Source: Epithemia pelagica (Eukaryota > Bacillariophyta > Bacillariophyceae > Surirellales > Surirellaceae). Taken from it: 64,000 nt of DNA. The stretch is taken from the NCBI GenBank assembly GCA_946965045.2, contig OX337229.1:806001-870000 (forward strand), read 5' to 3'. This document shows positions 1 through 10,142 of the stretch, one piece after another (position 1 is the first letter of the stretch; each line of letters starts with the position of its first letter). A program made the translations under genes and the position numbers. The notes beneath the pieces are model-generated. The model searched no databases and was not told the origin of the DNA. It saw only the letters and a list, made by a program, of their open reading frames with translations.

Positions 1-665
1 GATCCACACGAACAACAGTGCTGAAGCGTCGAAGCCAACATTGGAATCACATGGATGCTCTGTCATTTCTCTCCTTCAGGGACTCGCCGGCGTTCGTTCG
101 GGTTGAGATTTACAGTACGAAACCTGGGGCTCGACAAAAGGATGAGCCTTTAGGCGCCATGTTGTGAATGACCTAGTGTCAAGTCACTGGCAGATTTTGA
201 AAGCGGCTTGTTGGCGTAGATGACGGTGAAAGAACCACCTCCTACATTAACAATTTAGACATTTTAGAGGTTCATCTCTGAGCAACCTAGGTAGGTAGTA
301 AAAGACGAATGCTCAGCCGTTCGGTCATCATCGTCTAGCGTTTGTAGTTCTCCGCTGGTCTCCCTCCATGCATCGACAATCGACAGACATGTACGAAATC
401 CGAAATCCGAAATCCGAATACCACAAGCCGGGAGAAGCTTCCGGTAGCAGACTTAGCAAGCCCTTTCAACATTCGGCAGACGTGTCCTGAATATGTCTCA
501 ATGAAAAACGCAGTAGGGGATACTTATGGACCATCAATAATCGTTTCAATTTCGCCTCATATCGATGAAGAACAGGAGGAATTAGGGTTGAAAATTCGGG
601 TACGTCATCATAACAGTATCTCCAAGAAAGCTAGAGGGGAGCTCTAGGAGTAAAGTAGAGCAACT
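1..665. other. Gene-free left flank
   Basis: No convincing coding region or RNA gene is visible. The only structure noted is a short tandem of the 7-mer CGAAATC-type unit near 389-418. The stretch ends where the terminal repeat of the tyrosine-recombinase retroelement begins at 666. Confidence 0.6.
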
Positions 666-788
666 GGCTAACGCCAACTTTGTTGCGTGCTACCTTCGAC
701 CGTTCTTAGCACGGCAACCAGAGAGGAGGAGATGTATGCTGGGCGAAATGAAAAACTATGAGCCCAACCTTGCTACCTCTCCTAAAGG
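666..788 (-). repeat. Split direct repeat B2 of the tyrosine-recombinase retroelement
   Basis: 123 bp, identical by eye to B1 at 947-1069. It forms the 3' end of the element on the minus strand. An 18-bp G-rich spacer (789-806) separates it from A2. Confidence 0.9.
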
Positions 789-806
789 AGGGCGGGCTGA
801 GGCGGG

Positions 807-946
807 CTTAATCTATTCTATCGAACGGTCTCTCGCGACGGCAAGAAAGAATGAGACCAGGCACAAGGAAGAAAAGGAAGAGTGTGTGACACGGCGTGCG
901 CGCGAGCCCGTGCACAGTCCGTCTGTCGTCCACACACAACATCAAT
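807..946 (-). repeat. Split direct repeat A2 of the tyrosine-recombinase retroelement
   Basis: 140 bp, identical by eye to the 5' terminal repeat at 14947-15086. It abuts B1 directly at 946/947, as expected for the B1-A2 junction of Ngaro/PAT elements. Confidence 0.9.
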
Positions 947-1069
947 GGCTAACGCCAACTTTGTTGCGTGCTACCTTCGACCGTTCTTAGCACGGCAACC
1001 AGAGAGGAGGAGATGTATGCTGGGCGAAATGAAAAACTATGAGCCCAACCTTGCTACCTCTCCTAAAGG
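947..1069 (-). repeat. Split direct repeat B1 of the tyrosine-recombinase retroelement
   Basis: 123 bp, identical by eye to B2 at 666-788. It lies 115 bp downstream of the recombinase stop codon. Confidence 0.9.
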
Positions 1070-1184
1070 CCCATGTTGGTGGGCCAACGAAGACGTGGAG
1101 GGACGGGAGACATCGGAGGTGTGGGATTTGAATGTTTTGGTGAAGAAGGAAAGAAGATGAAGGATGGAGTACGACGGAGGAGTG

Positions 1185-2363
1185 CTAAAGGGAGTGTTGA
1201 ATGGTGTCATGGGGGACACTGTCGAGGAGCGAGTCAACGGATGCAGGTGTGGTGGCTCCTTGCGCGAGGGTGAAGGCGCCATGTTCGACCATGGTGGCGG
1301 CCAATCGCCGGATGATGGGCAGTGTTTGTGCGTGTAAGTAACGGAACATGGCGTCGGAGCGCCAGCGGCCCACAAGCTTGATGTGGTCAGAGTCAACGCG
1401 GCCACAAAGGAGTGCCATGGCACCTCCCGAACGGAGGCTGCGGGCTTGGAGACGCGTTGGGGCGATGCCCGGAACGGGATGGGCGGAAGCGGTGGAACGA
1501 AGAAGGGACGTGATCATCGCGGACGTAATGAGATAGGTATGATCGGAATGACGGGAGGGCGCAGTGCAGAGTGGGTCGGTCGGTGAGATTTGGTGTTGTC
1601 GAAGGGCGGCAAGCAGACGAGCAAGGGCGCAGGTGGGGCAAGCAACTGGGTGGCCACTGAGGCCGTGAGCGATGATCTCACCGCGTTGACGGTTTTTCTG
1701 TGTGTCGAATGTGATCGTGGAGGATGTGGCGCGGAAGAGGTCGTCCACGGGGCATGAGAAGATGTCGAGGGAACGGTTGTCGATGGACAAGGTGATGTTG
1801 GTGCCGCGGAGGGGGGCATTGTCGTAGGTGTGACAGTATTCGCCTGGTCGTAGCAGGTAGAAGTAGGCGACCCAAATAAGGTTCATCATGATGTGGATGG
1901 ATGGATCCAGGGCATTGTCGGCAATTGTTTGGGTGTGGTGCAGCAGTTGGATGGGTACTGGGGGTACGCGTTCGGGGGGCGGGTCGATGTTGCGCATCCC
2001 TTTTAGTTGCTGGGAGAGGCGGAGATCGATGGATCCGAAGGTGTTGAGGCGCGGGTCTTGGGCCCCCAGTGCGATAAACGTTTTTGCAACTGCGAGTAGG
2101 TCGTCAGCAACGGTGTCAGCTTTGACCGGTTGGCCGCTGCCACGGATGCGGGTTGCGAACACTTGAAGAATTGGGATCTTGTCTTGGTGCGTTGCGAGTA
2201 GGGGGTCAAGCTGGAGCGAGTGACAGAAGGGTGTCCACGTGGCGGACCAAATACGGTCTTGGGCGGCGGCACGGCTGGCTGAAACGGAGTGACGTGCCGT
2301 TTCCCGAGCAGTGCAGAGATCACGGAGGAAAGAGTTTCGCTGTTTGGGTGGTGAAGCTGCCAA
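1185..2363 (-). CDS. Tyrosine recombinase of the DIRS-order retroelement
   Basis: 392 residues. This is the phage-integrase-type enzyme that would insert the circular cDNA. Visible landmarks are an N-terminal helical SAM-like region, the first catalytic box with Arg at about residue 172 (YLLRPGEY), a second box around residues 307-315 (RSLRSGGAMA, Arg311), and LVGRWRSDAMFRYL with the presumed nucleophile Tyr342. The usual His of the HxxR motif is Arg308 here, which may reduce activity or may be a lineage variant. The frame is -1 relative to RNase H and overlaps it (2003-2363), so translation needs a frameshift, re-initiation or a separate start. The first Met codon is taken as the start, but the true N-terminus could come from a fusion with RNase H. 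Confidence 0.88.
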   Translation of the reverse strand: MAASPPKQRNSFLRDLCTARETARHSVSASRAAAQDRIWSATWTPFCHSLQLDPLLATHQDKIPILQVFATRIRGSGQPVKADTVADDLLAVAKTFIALGAQDPRLNTFGSIDLRLSQQLKGMRNIDPPPERVPPVPIQLLHHTQTIADNALDPSIHIMMNLIWVAYFYLLRPGEYCHTYDNAPLRGTNITLSIDNRSLDIFSCPVDDLFRATSSTITFDTQKNRQRGEIIAHGLSGHPVACPTCALARLLAALRQHQISPTDPLCTAPSRHSDHTYLITSAMITSLLRSTASAHPVPGIAPTRLQARSLRSGGAMALLCGRVDSDHIKLVGRWRSDAMFRYLHAQTLPIIRRLAATMVEHGAFTLAQGATTPASVDSLLDSVPHDTIQHSL

Positions 2364-2919
2364 GGTTCGATCTGTGGATATGCAGTGTCAAAGTGGGTGA
2401 GAAGGGCGGTGTCAGAGTATGTGACGAAACGGGAAGCGTCGTCGGCAAGGAGATTTTGGTCCCCGGGTAGATAGGTAACCACGTGCTGGTAGCGGTGGTG
2501 TCGTTGATGGAGGCTGGCAAGGCGTAGGAGGTAGGCCGCTGGGCCGGTGGTGGTGACACTGCCCCGGTGGTTCCAGGCGACGGCGCACGTGTTGTCGGAG
2601 CCTGTGGCGAGGGTTGTTTCGCGGATGTCGCAGGCGGATGCCAATGTGTCGGCATGGAGCAAGGAGGCGGCCATTTCGAGGTCGTTGATGGTTATGGTGC
2701 CGTCGGGGTTGTAGGGGGTTTGGAGGTGGGGACGAAGCTCGGGCGGAATGGGGACACGCCAAACTATGGGAGGGTGTGGAGGATGGCGTAGAGATGGGGA
2801 GGATGGCGGCAGCCAGACGCCACCCATGCCCAGCAGGCTAGCATCACATGTGCCAACGAAGGAGGGTGTTTGTTGGACGACTTCGGCAATGCGAGTGGGT
2901 CGATTGGCGAGGTAGGAGG
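2003..2919 (-). CDS. RNase H part of the retroelement RT-RNase H, cut off from RT by the copia insertion
   Basis: This is the 3' portion of the pol frame. The four acidic RNase H positions are readable: TCDAS, NDLEMAAS, GSDNT and LADDAS. It would cut the RNA strand of the RNA-DNA hybrid. The fragment begins exactly at the copia target site. Removing the copia and one GGAGG copy deletes 8304 bp, a multiple of three, and joins it in frame to the RT portion ending at 11219. The open frame upstream of 2920 is LTR sequence and is not part of the gene. The 3' end runs under the start of the recombinase frame. Confidence 0.85.
2915..2919. repeat. Target-site duplication GGAGG of the copia element (left copy)
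   Basis: GGAGG immediately precedes the 5' LTR and recurs at 11219-11223 immediately after the 3' LTR. Five bp is the usual copia duplication length. Confidence 0.92.
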
Positions 2920-3677
2920 TGTTAGGATTCTCACCGAAAACTAGGTGGTGAAACCTACAACTCATCGAATGATGCTAGTATTTTATGGCATCCGATGACA
3001 TTTTCCTAAAAGTGAGAAAAGAATGTCGGCATGCTCGCGAAACTATAAATTTGGCCACGGCATGCTCGCAGTGCACGCGTTATCGGCGACCGCTCGGATA
3101 TTAACTATGGCCCAACACGTGCGCGCCCAAAACTATCAAGTGCGCGCCTCTACTATCCGAGTACGCGCATCCACGATTCGACCTAACGGTCTATGTAATC
3201 AAAGCACGAATCACGATCACGCGAGACCATATCTCTGTTCCCACAAATCCAAGAATGCAAACAGCAACGCGCCCAGGACAAGACTTATACCACGACAAAG
3301 CAAGAGCTGTTGCATCCCATACATGTTATCCATCACCCTATACATTCAATACACACCAATGCCGGTCTACTCCAACCAGTGAGGACCTATCACACCAGAT
3401 CCATGGCCGTATACAAGAGCCAGGACTTCGGCACCATCAACCACCTTAGTTAGTAATCGTCTCACAATCATTAATATCACCATTTTAACACTCATCTTAA
3501 GACTAACCTCTTATCAGTGGACCGACTGCCCCCACCCACGGCGGACTTTGACTTGCAACTCTTCTCTGACCCGTGGAGGATTGTTGTATCGGTTGGTGAT
3601 TCGATTGTCGGCTCAGCGAGCCTTTTACCTATCCTACCTATCTGTCTAACCCCTGTTGAATCGAGAGAAGTTTATCA
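2920..3677 (+). repeat. 5' LTR of the copia element
   Basis: 758 bp from TGTTAGG to TTTATCA. It is identical by eye to the 3' LTR. Inside it lies a stretch of GCGCGC-containing near-repeats around 3118-3170. Confidence 0.94.
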
Positions 3678-3715
3678 GATTAACAGTCTCATCGTTTATT
3701 TCCGAGAAGCTTTCA

Positions 3716-4471
3716 ATGTCTCACGACGATTCCAACCTCTCTATTCGACACATCTTTCATTCCTTTCAACAAAGCGGGGAGGAACTCCATCCACCCGTGG
3801 CCCATCCGGGCGAGCCCTTGGTTGAAACTCCGAAACAGACCCCGACTCAGGCCAGTGCTCCGAATCCCTTCCAGACCCCGGACCAAGTGGTCCAGCCTCC
3901 TTCGATCCCGACTCAACCTTCGACTCCGCCTCGCCGTTTGAACCCTACTCGCACCCGACGTACGAGCCGTCTTCTTACTGCGCATATCCGACACTTCCGC
4001 GAGCCGACTGAGTCGACTACCGACCCCGACGTGATCCGTTCCACAACCGAACGCGAGATCGATTTCCAGTCCGTCCAACCCGTGACTGACCTTGAGGACA
4101 TCCAACGACTTCTCGACCTCTTGAACCAGTGCTCGAGACGCCGTTTCATTGTCCAAGCCCTGTTGGGCAACCCTGTGGAACCCATCCGTATTCGATTCAT
4201 CTCCTTCGAACGTCCAACCAACTACTTCCACACCATCTGGATCGTCAACTCGACGACGAATCCGCTACCTACCCCGACTACTCGTCTCGACGAGTACGTC
4301 TCCTTTGTTCACGAGATCCATCTCTGCCAGGATTTCCGTGCGACTATCTACCCTCTCTTCACTCAACACGTGAACCACTTGTTGGAAGACGACGACGTTG
4401 AAGAACTAGCCACTACAGTGACCGATTCCGCATCTCGTCTTCAGTACCGAGCCGAAAGTGACCAAGAATAA
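3716..4471 (+). CDS. Extra open reading frame of the copia element, unknown function
   Basis: 251 residues from the ATG at 3716, just downstream of the 5' LTR and 314 bp before gag. It is not part of the standard copia gene set and I do not recognise a domain. The N-terminal third is rich in Pro, Thr and Gln, followed by an Arg-rich stretch and then an acidic region with a predicted folded part near its end (LEDIQRLLDLLNQ, then DYVSFVHEIHL-like segments). An in-frame Met further upstream does not exist as ATG, so 3716 is the natural start. It could be an accessory protein, a distant gag fragment, or a captured host sequence. Confidence 0.6.
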   Translation: MSHDDSNLSIRHIFHSFQQSGEELHPPVAHPGEPLVETPKQTPTQASAPNPFQTPDQVVQPPSIPTQPSTPPRRLNPTRTRRTSRLLTAHIRHFREPTESTTDPDVIRSTTEREIDFQSVQPVTDLEDIQRLLDLLNQCSRRRFIVQALLGNPVEPIRIRFISFERPTNYFHTIWIVNSTTNPLPTPTTRLDEYVSFVHEIHLCQDFRATIYPLFTQHVNHLLEDDDVEELATTVTDSASRLQYRAESDQE

Positions 4472-4785
4472 GTAATTTTACGTAGTTTCTACACCAAACC
4501 AGACACAAGACCGAGTTCCGCACATCCGGGTACCCTTGGTCGCACAACACGCCACACATTCCCGTCAAATCGCGAAAATTCGGCGAAAATTTGTTGAAAC
4601 TCGGCGAAATTTTGTCGGAATCAACGGAAATTTCCAGGAGTCGCACATCACAACACACATCCGGGTATCACATACGTGGTACATACGTGGCACACGTGGT
4701 ACATCCGGGTTCACATCACATCACACATTAAATAAACCACATCACACCGCACATTAAATAAACATCGAACCAACCAAATAACATC
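4472..4785 (+). repeat. Copia leader before gag with short degenerate repeats
   Basis: Non-coding stretch. It holds CGGCGAAATTT-like units around 4565-4630, then repeated ACATCCGGGT, ATACGTGGTACAT and ACATTAAATAAAC units around 4625-4765. It may act as leader or packaging sequence for the gag message, which is inference only. Confidence 0.55.
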
Positions 4786-6594
4786 ATGGAAGCGACACCT
4801 CCTAAGACACCGTTTACTCCTCCTGAGGACAAGTCAAGTCATATAACCAACCAAGATCTCTTCGACCATATAACTAAAGGCATCTTTGGTTGTAATGATG
4901 AACGAGCCCAATCACTTCAAAAGTGGATGCGACATCATGGTTTTGAACATATCCTTCATGTCCTCGACCATGTTGCAACTGATCCCGAGGAGACACTCAA
5001 GGATCTCATGCAATACAAGGTTGGAAAACAAGTCAACGACCTACAGACAAGTACAAGATTACAACTCAAACTAATGGCATATTGGTTACTACAACAACGG
5101 CAACTCCAACATGGAAAACTACCCCGTGCTACATGGATGAACCTCACGAGGGACCAATATGACGATTGGAGGATCAACACCGACTTTACCAAGTCTGGTA
5201 TGAACCAGGACCCAGTTTCTCCTCTGAAATCACCTGCACACTCCGTATCATCCCGATCTCCCACTACATCCTCTACAACATCTCAATCCATGTTAGATCT
5301 CTCTGCTTTCAAGAAAGGAACCAAAAGAGATGCAACAGCATTTGAATCATTCAAAGACAAACGATACTTTGATTCGTTTTGGCGTGTATTCAAATCAACT
5401 GCGAAAGCACAAGGATTGTCGAATGTTCTTGATTTCGATTACAAGGTACCCAAGGATGACGAATGCGCAGAGTTACTTTTCCGAGAACAACAAGTCTTTG
5501 TCTATTCTGTACTTGTACGTATTATCCAAACCGACCAAGGAAGAGCGTATGTTCGAGAACATGAACATGATGAAGATGCAAGAGCCGTCTTGAAGAAACT
5601 CCATGTTCTACACACTGAATCTGATCTAGCTAAGCGAGAAGTCTTACGCCTAACAAGCTACATTTCGAATCTTCGACTGGATGACTCTTGGCGTGGTACA
5701 ACTCGTCAGTTTCTCCTACATTTTCAAGAACAGCTACGACTTCTGGATAACCTTGTACCACTGTCGGATCGTATCCATGACCATACAAGGATGACCTTCC
5801 TTATGCAAGCTGTTGAAAAGGTACCTGATTTAAGACGAGTCAAGATCTTGGATAACGTTGTCAACACAAAATCTGGAGCCAAGTCTCTCTGTTATCAATC
5901 ATATTTCCGCCTGCTTCTTGATGCTGCTTTTGACCATGACCAAGCTACCCGAACTTCTGCGTCTAACCGCCGTCGTCATGTAAAGCAACATGAATTTCAG
6001 TTGGATGAACCTTTTGAACCAGTGGAGCCCCCTGACTACCAGATCAACAACACGAATATCCAATCTGAAAAGTCCCCAACTTCGTCGAAAATCAGCCTTC
6101 CAAGAGATGTATGGTTTAAACTCTCTGAAGAGGATCGGCAAATCATTGTCGACTTCAATAAATCCGTCCAAGATTCCCCGACAACTCCACGCAAGGTCCA
6201 AACACATTCTCTTGACATTGACCCTGAACCGGACCCTGATCCTAATGCCAACAACATTGGTGATACCCATCAAGATGCACCAGAACAAGACCCATTCGAT
6301 ACATCCTCTGATCCGGTACCCAGTTCGTACACCAGGCTATTGCATCGACAGATATCAATCATCCAGCATCTGACCTCAGCAACATTTTGTCAACTTCTAC
6401 GACAAAGTCAAGTCCTAAAGTCAAGTTCAAGTCTTCTGCCGATCACAAGCAAAAGGTTCATATGTCACGATATCTATTCTCCCGCAAATCCACCTTTTCT
6501 GGTAATCAACTCATCGATCGAGGTGCCAATGGAGGCCTTGCAGGATCTGACATGCGTATCCTTGCCAAAACCGGACGTCATATTACCATCGTAG
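4786..6594 (+). CDS. Copia Gag-like protein
   Basis: 602 residues, starting at an ATG about 1.1 kb after the 5' LTR. The central helical part (residues about 180-380, including a conserved-looking FKDKRYFDSFWRVFKSTA segment) is typical of capsid proteins of this group. I do not see a CCHC zinc knuckle, which many copia Gags carry. The C-terminal third is acidic and rich in Pro and Asp. The last 208 nt overlap pol, which lies in the -1 frame, so pol is presumably made by frameshifting, though no clear slippery heptamer stands out. Confidence 0.82.
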   Translation: MEATPPKTPFTPPEDKSSHITNQDLFDHITKGIFGCNDERAQSLQKWMRHHGFEHILHVLDHVATDPEETLKDLMQYKVGKQVNDLQTSTRLQLKLMAYWLLQQRQLQHGKLPRATWMNLTRDQYDDWRINTDFTKSGMNQDPVSPLKSPAHSVSSRSPTTSSTTSQSMLDLSAFKKGTKRDATAFESFKDKRYFDSFWRVFKSTAKAQGLSNVLDFDYKVPKDDECAELLFREQQVFVYSVLVRIIQTDQGRAYVREHEHDEDARAVLKKLHVLHTESDLAKREVLRLTSYISNLRLDDSWRGTTRQFLLHFQEQLRLLDNLVPLSDRIHDHTRMTFLMQAVEKVPDLRRVKILDNVVNTKSGAKSLCYQSYFRLLLDAAFDHDQATRTSASNRRRHVKQHEFQLDEPFEPVEPPDYQINNTNIQSEKSPTSSKISLPRDVWFKLSEEDRQIIVDFNKSVQDSPTTPRKVQTHSLDIDPEPDPDPNANNIGDTHQDAPEQDPFDTSSDPVPSSYTRLLHRQISIIQHLTSATFCQLLRQSQVLKSSSSLLPITSKRFICHDIYSPANPPFLVINSSIEVPMEALQDLTCVSLPKPDVILPS

Positions 6595-9500
6595 GTATTG
6601 ACAATCATGAATTGACTGGCCTTCCAGTTGTTACCTGTGCTGCCAAGTTTGATACAAGTGATGGACCCATTATTGGTATCTTCAATGAGTATGCCCACTA
6701 TGGAAAGGGTTTATCTATCCATGCCCCAGCGCAATTTGAACATTTTGGCCTATCTGTCGACGAACGATCCGTCAAGGTTGATGGCAAACAACGCATTACT
6801 ACCCTTGATGGACGCGCATTGCCCTTACGAATCAAGGATGGCCTTGCATACATTCAATCTCTGGGAATCCCTTCTGATGACGATATGGATAAATATCCGC
6901 ATATTGTGTTCACTTCACCCCATATCTGGGATCCTTCTGTACTTGACCATACCCATCCAGACCCCCATCAAGACCCTGCACCGAACTGGACATCTGTGGA
7001 GACTGATGGTAGTATGGAAACGTACCCCTATGACCAATATGGGGAGTATACCGATCGCGTTGTATGCACTTTGAATCTCCTCCTTGATCTCCCATATGAT
7101 CATGGCCCCGATACGCCTTCCTTCTTTTCCATCTATGCTGATCAAGATGGCAACGACCCCACACTTCATGCGTCTGTCCACAAACTCTACAAGGAACAAT
7201 ACGACTGGAAGAAATTTCGCCCTTTCTTTGGGTGGCAATCGGAAGACGTAATCGCCGATACGTTCAAGCATACAACTCGTCATGGACACATTTCCTTTGA
7301 CCAGGATACCTTGAAGAAACACTTTAAGGCCCGGAATCCTATCCTTAACCTCCCACGACGGCATGAACCCGTTGCCACTGACTCCATCTTCTCCGACACC
7401 CCGGCTGTTAACCATGGTGGCAAGATTGCTCAGATTTTTGTTGGTCGTGATACTTTGGTTACTGACATTTATGGTATCAAGTCTACCAAGCAATTCGTCA
7501 ATACCCTCCAGGATAACATTCGTACACGTGGCGTCATGGAGACTTTGATCAGTGATGGTGGTTTGTCACTTATTTCCCACAAGGTCAAGGATATTCTTCG
7601 CACCCTTCTGATTGGTGAATACCGTTCCGAGCCCTATCATCAACACCAGAACAAAGCTGAGAACCGCTACCAGACCGTTAAGCGTATGACCAATGCTATC
7701 ATGAATGCCTCCGGTTGCCCTGCTTCTGCATGGTTACTTTGTTTAGAATATGTGTGTGACCTCCTCAATCACACTTCCTCTCCCACCCACTCTGGCCGCA
7801 CCCCTCTTGAGGCTCTTACCGGTACCCCACCCGACATTACCCATCTCCTTTTCTTTCCTTTCTGGGATGAGGTCTACTATCGTGTCGACCCTTCTGAACC
7901 TACCTCCGGTTCTTACCCTTCGTCTCCCGACGAGAAGATTGGCCACTGGGTTGGTTTTGCCCACAATGTTGGTGATGCCTTTACTTGGAAGATCCTCACT
8001 GCCGACAGCGTCATCATCTACCGTTCCGCTGTCCGTCGCGTTGCCTCCACTACCCCCAACCTTCGTGTGGATATCTCTTCAGGGGAGGAGTCGCCGCATA
8101 AACCCACTGACAAGCAAGGTGACACTGTCTTTATTCGCAGCAGAAGTGAAGACCCATCCACACCTATGCCAACAATTGACTACGACGATTTAGTTGGACG
8201 CACATTCCTTTGTGACACTGAAGAGAATGGGGAGCGCCACCGAGCACGAGTAATCAAACGAGTTGTCGACCTGGAACAAGATGCAACCAAACAAGAAGAT
8301 CGACTCAAATATATCTTTCGCAAGTCTAACTCCAATGTTGATGAGATGATCTCCTACAACCAGCTCATGGAATACATTGAAAGGGATAATCAAGCCCAAA
8401 CGACAGGGGATAGTCTCTTCCGATTCAGAGACGTTATTGCACACCAAGGACCTTTGAACTCAAGCGACCCAGACTATAAAGGGAGTAAATATAATGTCCT
8501 TGTTGATTGGGAGACTGGGGAGACGACATACGAACCTCTATCTCTTATTGCAAATGATGACCCCATCACAGTCGCCATCTATGCCAAGAAAAATGGTTTG
8601 CTGGATCTACCTGGATGGAAACATCTCAAGCGATACGTCAAGACAAGCAAAAGACTCATTCGAGCAGCTAAACAATCCAGGATCAAACAAGTTCGTCGCT
8701 CTATCAAGTACAAGTTTGGTTTCCAAGTACCTCGCACCTATGAAGAAGCAGTGGAACTAGACAAGCAATTTGGGAACACGAAATGGCAAGACGCAACAGA
8801 ATTGGAACTCTCACAGATCCAATCGTATAACACTTTCAAGGACCATGGAAAAGCCAAGTTCATTAATGGAAAATTGGCCAATGCACCAGAAGGATATCAT
8901 AAGATAAGAGTACATCTGGTCTTTGATGTCAAGCATGACGGAAGGCACAAGGCACGACTTGTCGCAGATGGACATCTCACCAAGGAACCCGTTGAGACCA
9001 TCTATTCAGGGGTTGTCTCCATTTGCAACCTTCGCATTGCCATATTTCTTGGAACCATGAACGACATGGAAATATGGGGAGCAGATATTGGGAACGCATA
9101 CCTAGAAGCATTGACAGGAGAGAAGATTTTCATCATTGCAGGACCAGAGTTCAAGGAGTTAGAAGGACATATCTTGATCATCTACAAGACATTATATGGT
9201 CTTAAATCCTCAGGTGCTCGCTGGCATGACAAACTGTTTGATGTTCTCATTGATATGGGATTTTCTCCAAGCAAGGCTGACCCTGATATCTGGATGAAGA
9301 AGGCTCCTGGAGAAGACTGTTATGAATATATCGCTGTATATGTTGATGACTTAGCTATCGTTGCCATGGACCCTGAAGCTGTCTGCAAGATCTTTACAGA
9401 CAAATACAACTTCAAACTCAAAGGAGTCGGACCTATCGAGTATCATTTGGGGTGTCGTTATACCACAGATCCAGACGGTACACTTGTGTCTGACCCACGA

Positions 9501-10142
9501 AGGTACATCGAGAAGATGATGGATACCTATGAGCGATTGTTCAATGAGAAACCCAAGAAAGCAAAGCCGCCAGTCATTGCTAACGATCATCCTGAACTCG
9601 ATGACTCTGAGCTCTTAGATGAAGAAGGGACCCAGCATTTCCAGACTCTTATTGGACAACTGCAATGGCTAATTACCATTGGCCGTTTTGATGTCTTTCC
9701 TGCTACCATGACTCTATCAAGGTTCAGAGCTGCTCCAAGGATTGGTCATTTGAAGCGAGCTAAACGCATCTATGGATACCTCATGTCATTTCCTGATGGG
9801 TCTATCAGATTCCGCACTGGGGAGCCAGATTTATCAGCTTTACCTATCCAAGAATACGATTGGAGTCGCACCGTATACATGGACGCCAAGGAACGTATCC
9901 CTGAGGACTGTCCAACCCCACTTGGGCGTTTTGTGACAACTATACATTATGTCGACGCAAATCTCATGCATGATATGGTTACTGGGAAAGCAGTTACAGC
10001 CATCCTGCATTTTGTAAATGGTACACCCGTGGACTGGTACAGTAAGCGACAAGCCACAGTGGAAACAGCCACGTATGGATCTGAATTTGTTGCCGCAAGG
10101 ACTGCAGTTGATCAGATCACGGAGCTACGCCTTACACTCTGA
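6387..10142 (+). CDS. Copia Pol: protease, integrase, reverse transcriptase, partial RNase H
   Basis: About 1250 residues from the start of the open frame. That first codon is TTG, so the frame has no ATG of its own at the 5' end and should be read by -1 shifting from gag. The protease motif is LIDRGANGG (Asp44). The integrase triad is Asp332, Asp390 (ISDGG) and Glu425 (AENRY), with 34 residues between the last two. RT shows KARLVADG, ADIGNAYLEA, YGLKSSGARW and the YVDD box at 9339-9350. RNase H begins near VYMDAK and continues to YGSEFVAA, then stops at TGA (10140-10142). The same frame continues immediately with YLGVPL, so the stop looks like a nonsense change of a CGA Arg codon. The missing end removes the last RNase H acidic position. 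Confidence 0.92.
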   Translation: MSTSTTKSSPKVKFKSSADHKQKVHMSRYLFSRKSTFSGNQLIDRGANGGLAGSDMRILAKTGRHITIVGIDNHELTGLPVVTCAAKFDTSDGPIIGIFNEYAHYGKGLSIHAPAQFEHFGLSVDERSVKVDGKQRITTLDGRALPLRIKDGLAYIQSLGIPSDDDMDKYPHIVFTSPHIWDPSVLDHTHPDPHQDPAPNWTSVETDGSMETYPYDQYGEYTDRVVCTLNLLLDLPYDHGPDTPSFFSIYADQDGNDPTLHASVHKLYKEQYDWKKFRPFFGWQSEDVIADTFKHTTRHGHISFDQDTLKKHFKARNPILNLPRRHEPVATDSIFSDTPAVNHGGKIAQIFVGRDTLVTDIYGIKSTKQFVNTLQDNIRTRGVMETLISDGGLSLISHKVKDILRTLLIGEYRSEPYHQHQNKAENRYQTVKRMTNAIMNASGCPASAWLLCLEYVCDLLNHTSSPTHSGRTPLEALTGTPPDITHLLFFPFWDEVYYRVDPSEPTSGSYPSSPDEKIGHWVGFAHNVGDAFTWKILTADSVIIYRSAVRRVASTTPNLRVDISSGEESPHKPTDKQGDTVFIRSRSEDPSTPMPTIDYDDLVGRTFLCDTEENGERHRARVIKRVVDLEQDATKQEDRLKYIFRKSNSNVDEMISYNQLMEYIERDNQAQTTGDSLFRFRDVIAHQGPLNSSDPDYKGSKYNVLVDWETGETTYEPLSLIANDDPITVAIYAKKNGLLDLPGWKHLKRYVKTSKRLIRAAKQSRIKQVRRSIKYKFGFQVPRTYEEAVELDKQFGNTKWQDATELELSQIQSYNTFKDHGKAKFINGKLANAPEGYHKIRVHLVFDVKHDGRHKARLVADGHLTKEPVETIYSGVVSICNLRIAIFLGTMNDMEIWGADIGNAYLEALTGEKIFIIAGPEFKELEGHILIIYKTLYGLKSSGARWHDKLFDVLIDMGFSPSKADPDIWMKKAPGEDCYEYIAVYVDDLAIVAMDPEAVCKIFTDKYNFKLKGVGPIEYHLGCRYTTDPDGTLVSDPRRYIEKMMDTYERLFNEKPKKAKPPVIANDHPELDDSELLDEEGTQHFQTLIGQLQWLITIGRFDVFPATMTLSRFRAAPRIGHLKRAKRIYGYLMSFPDGSIRFRTGEPDLSALPIQEYDWSRTVYMDAKERIPEDCPTPLGRFVTTIHYVDANLMHDMVTGKAVTAILHFVNGTPVDWYSKRQATVETATYGSEFVAARTAVDQITELRLTL

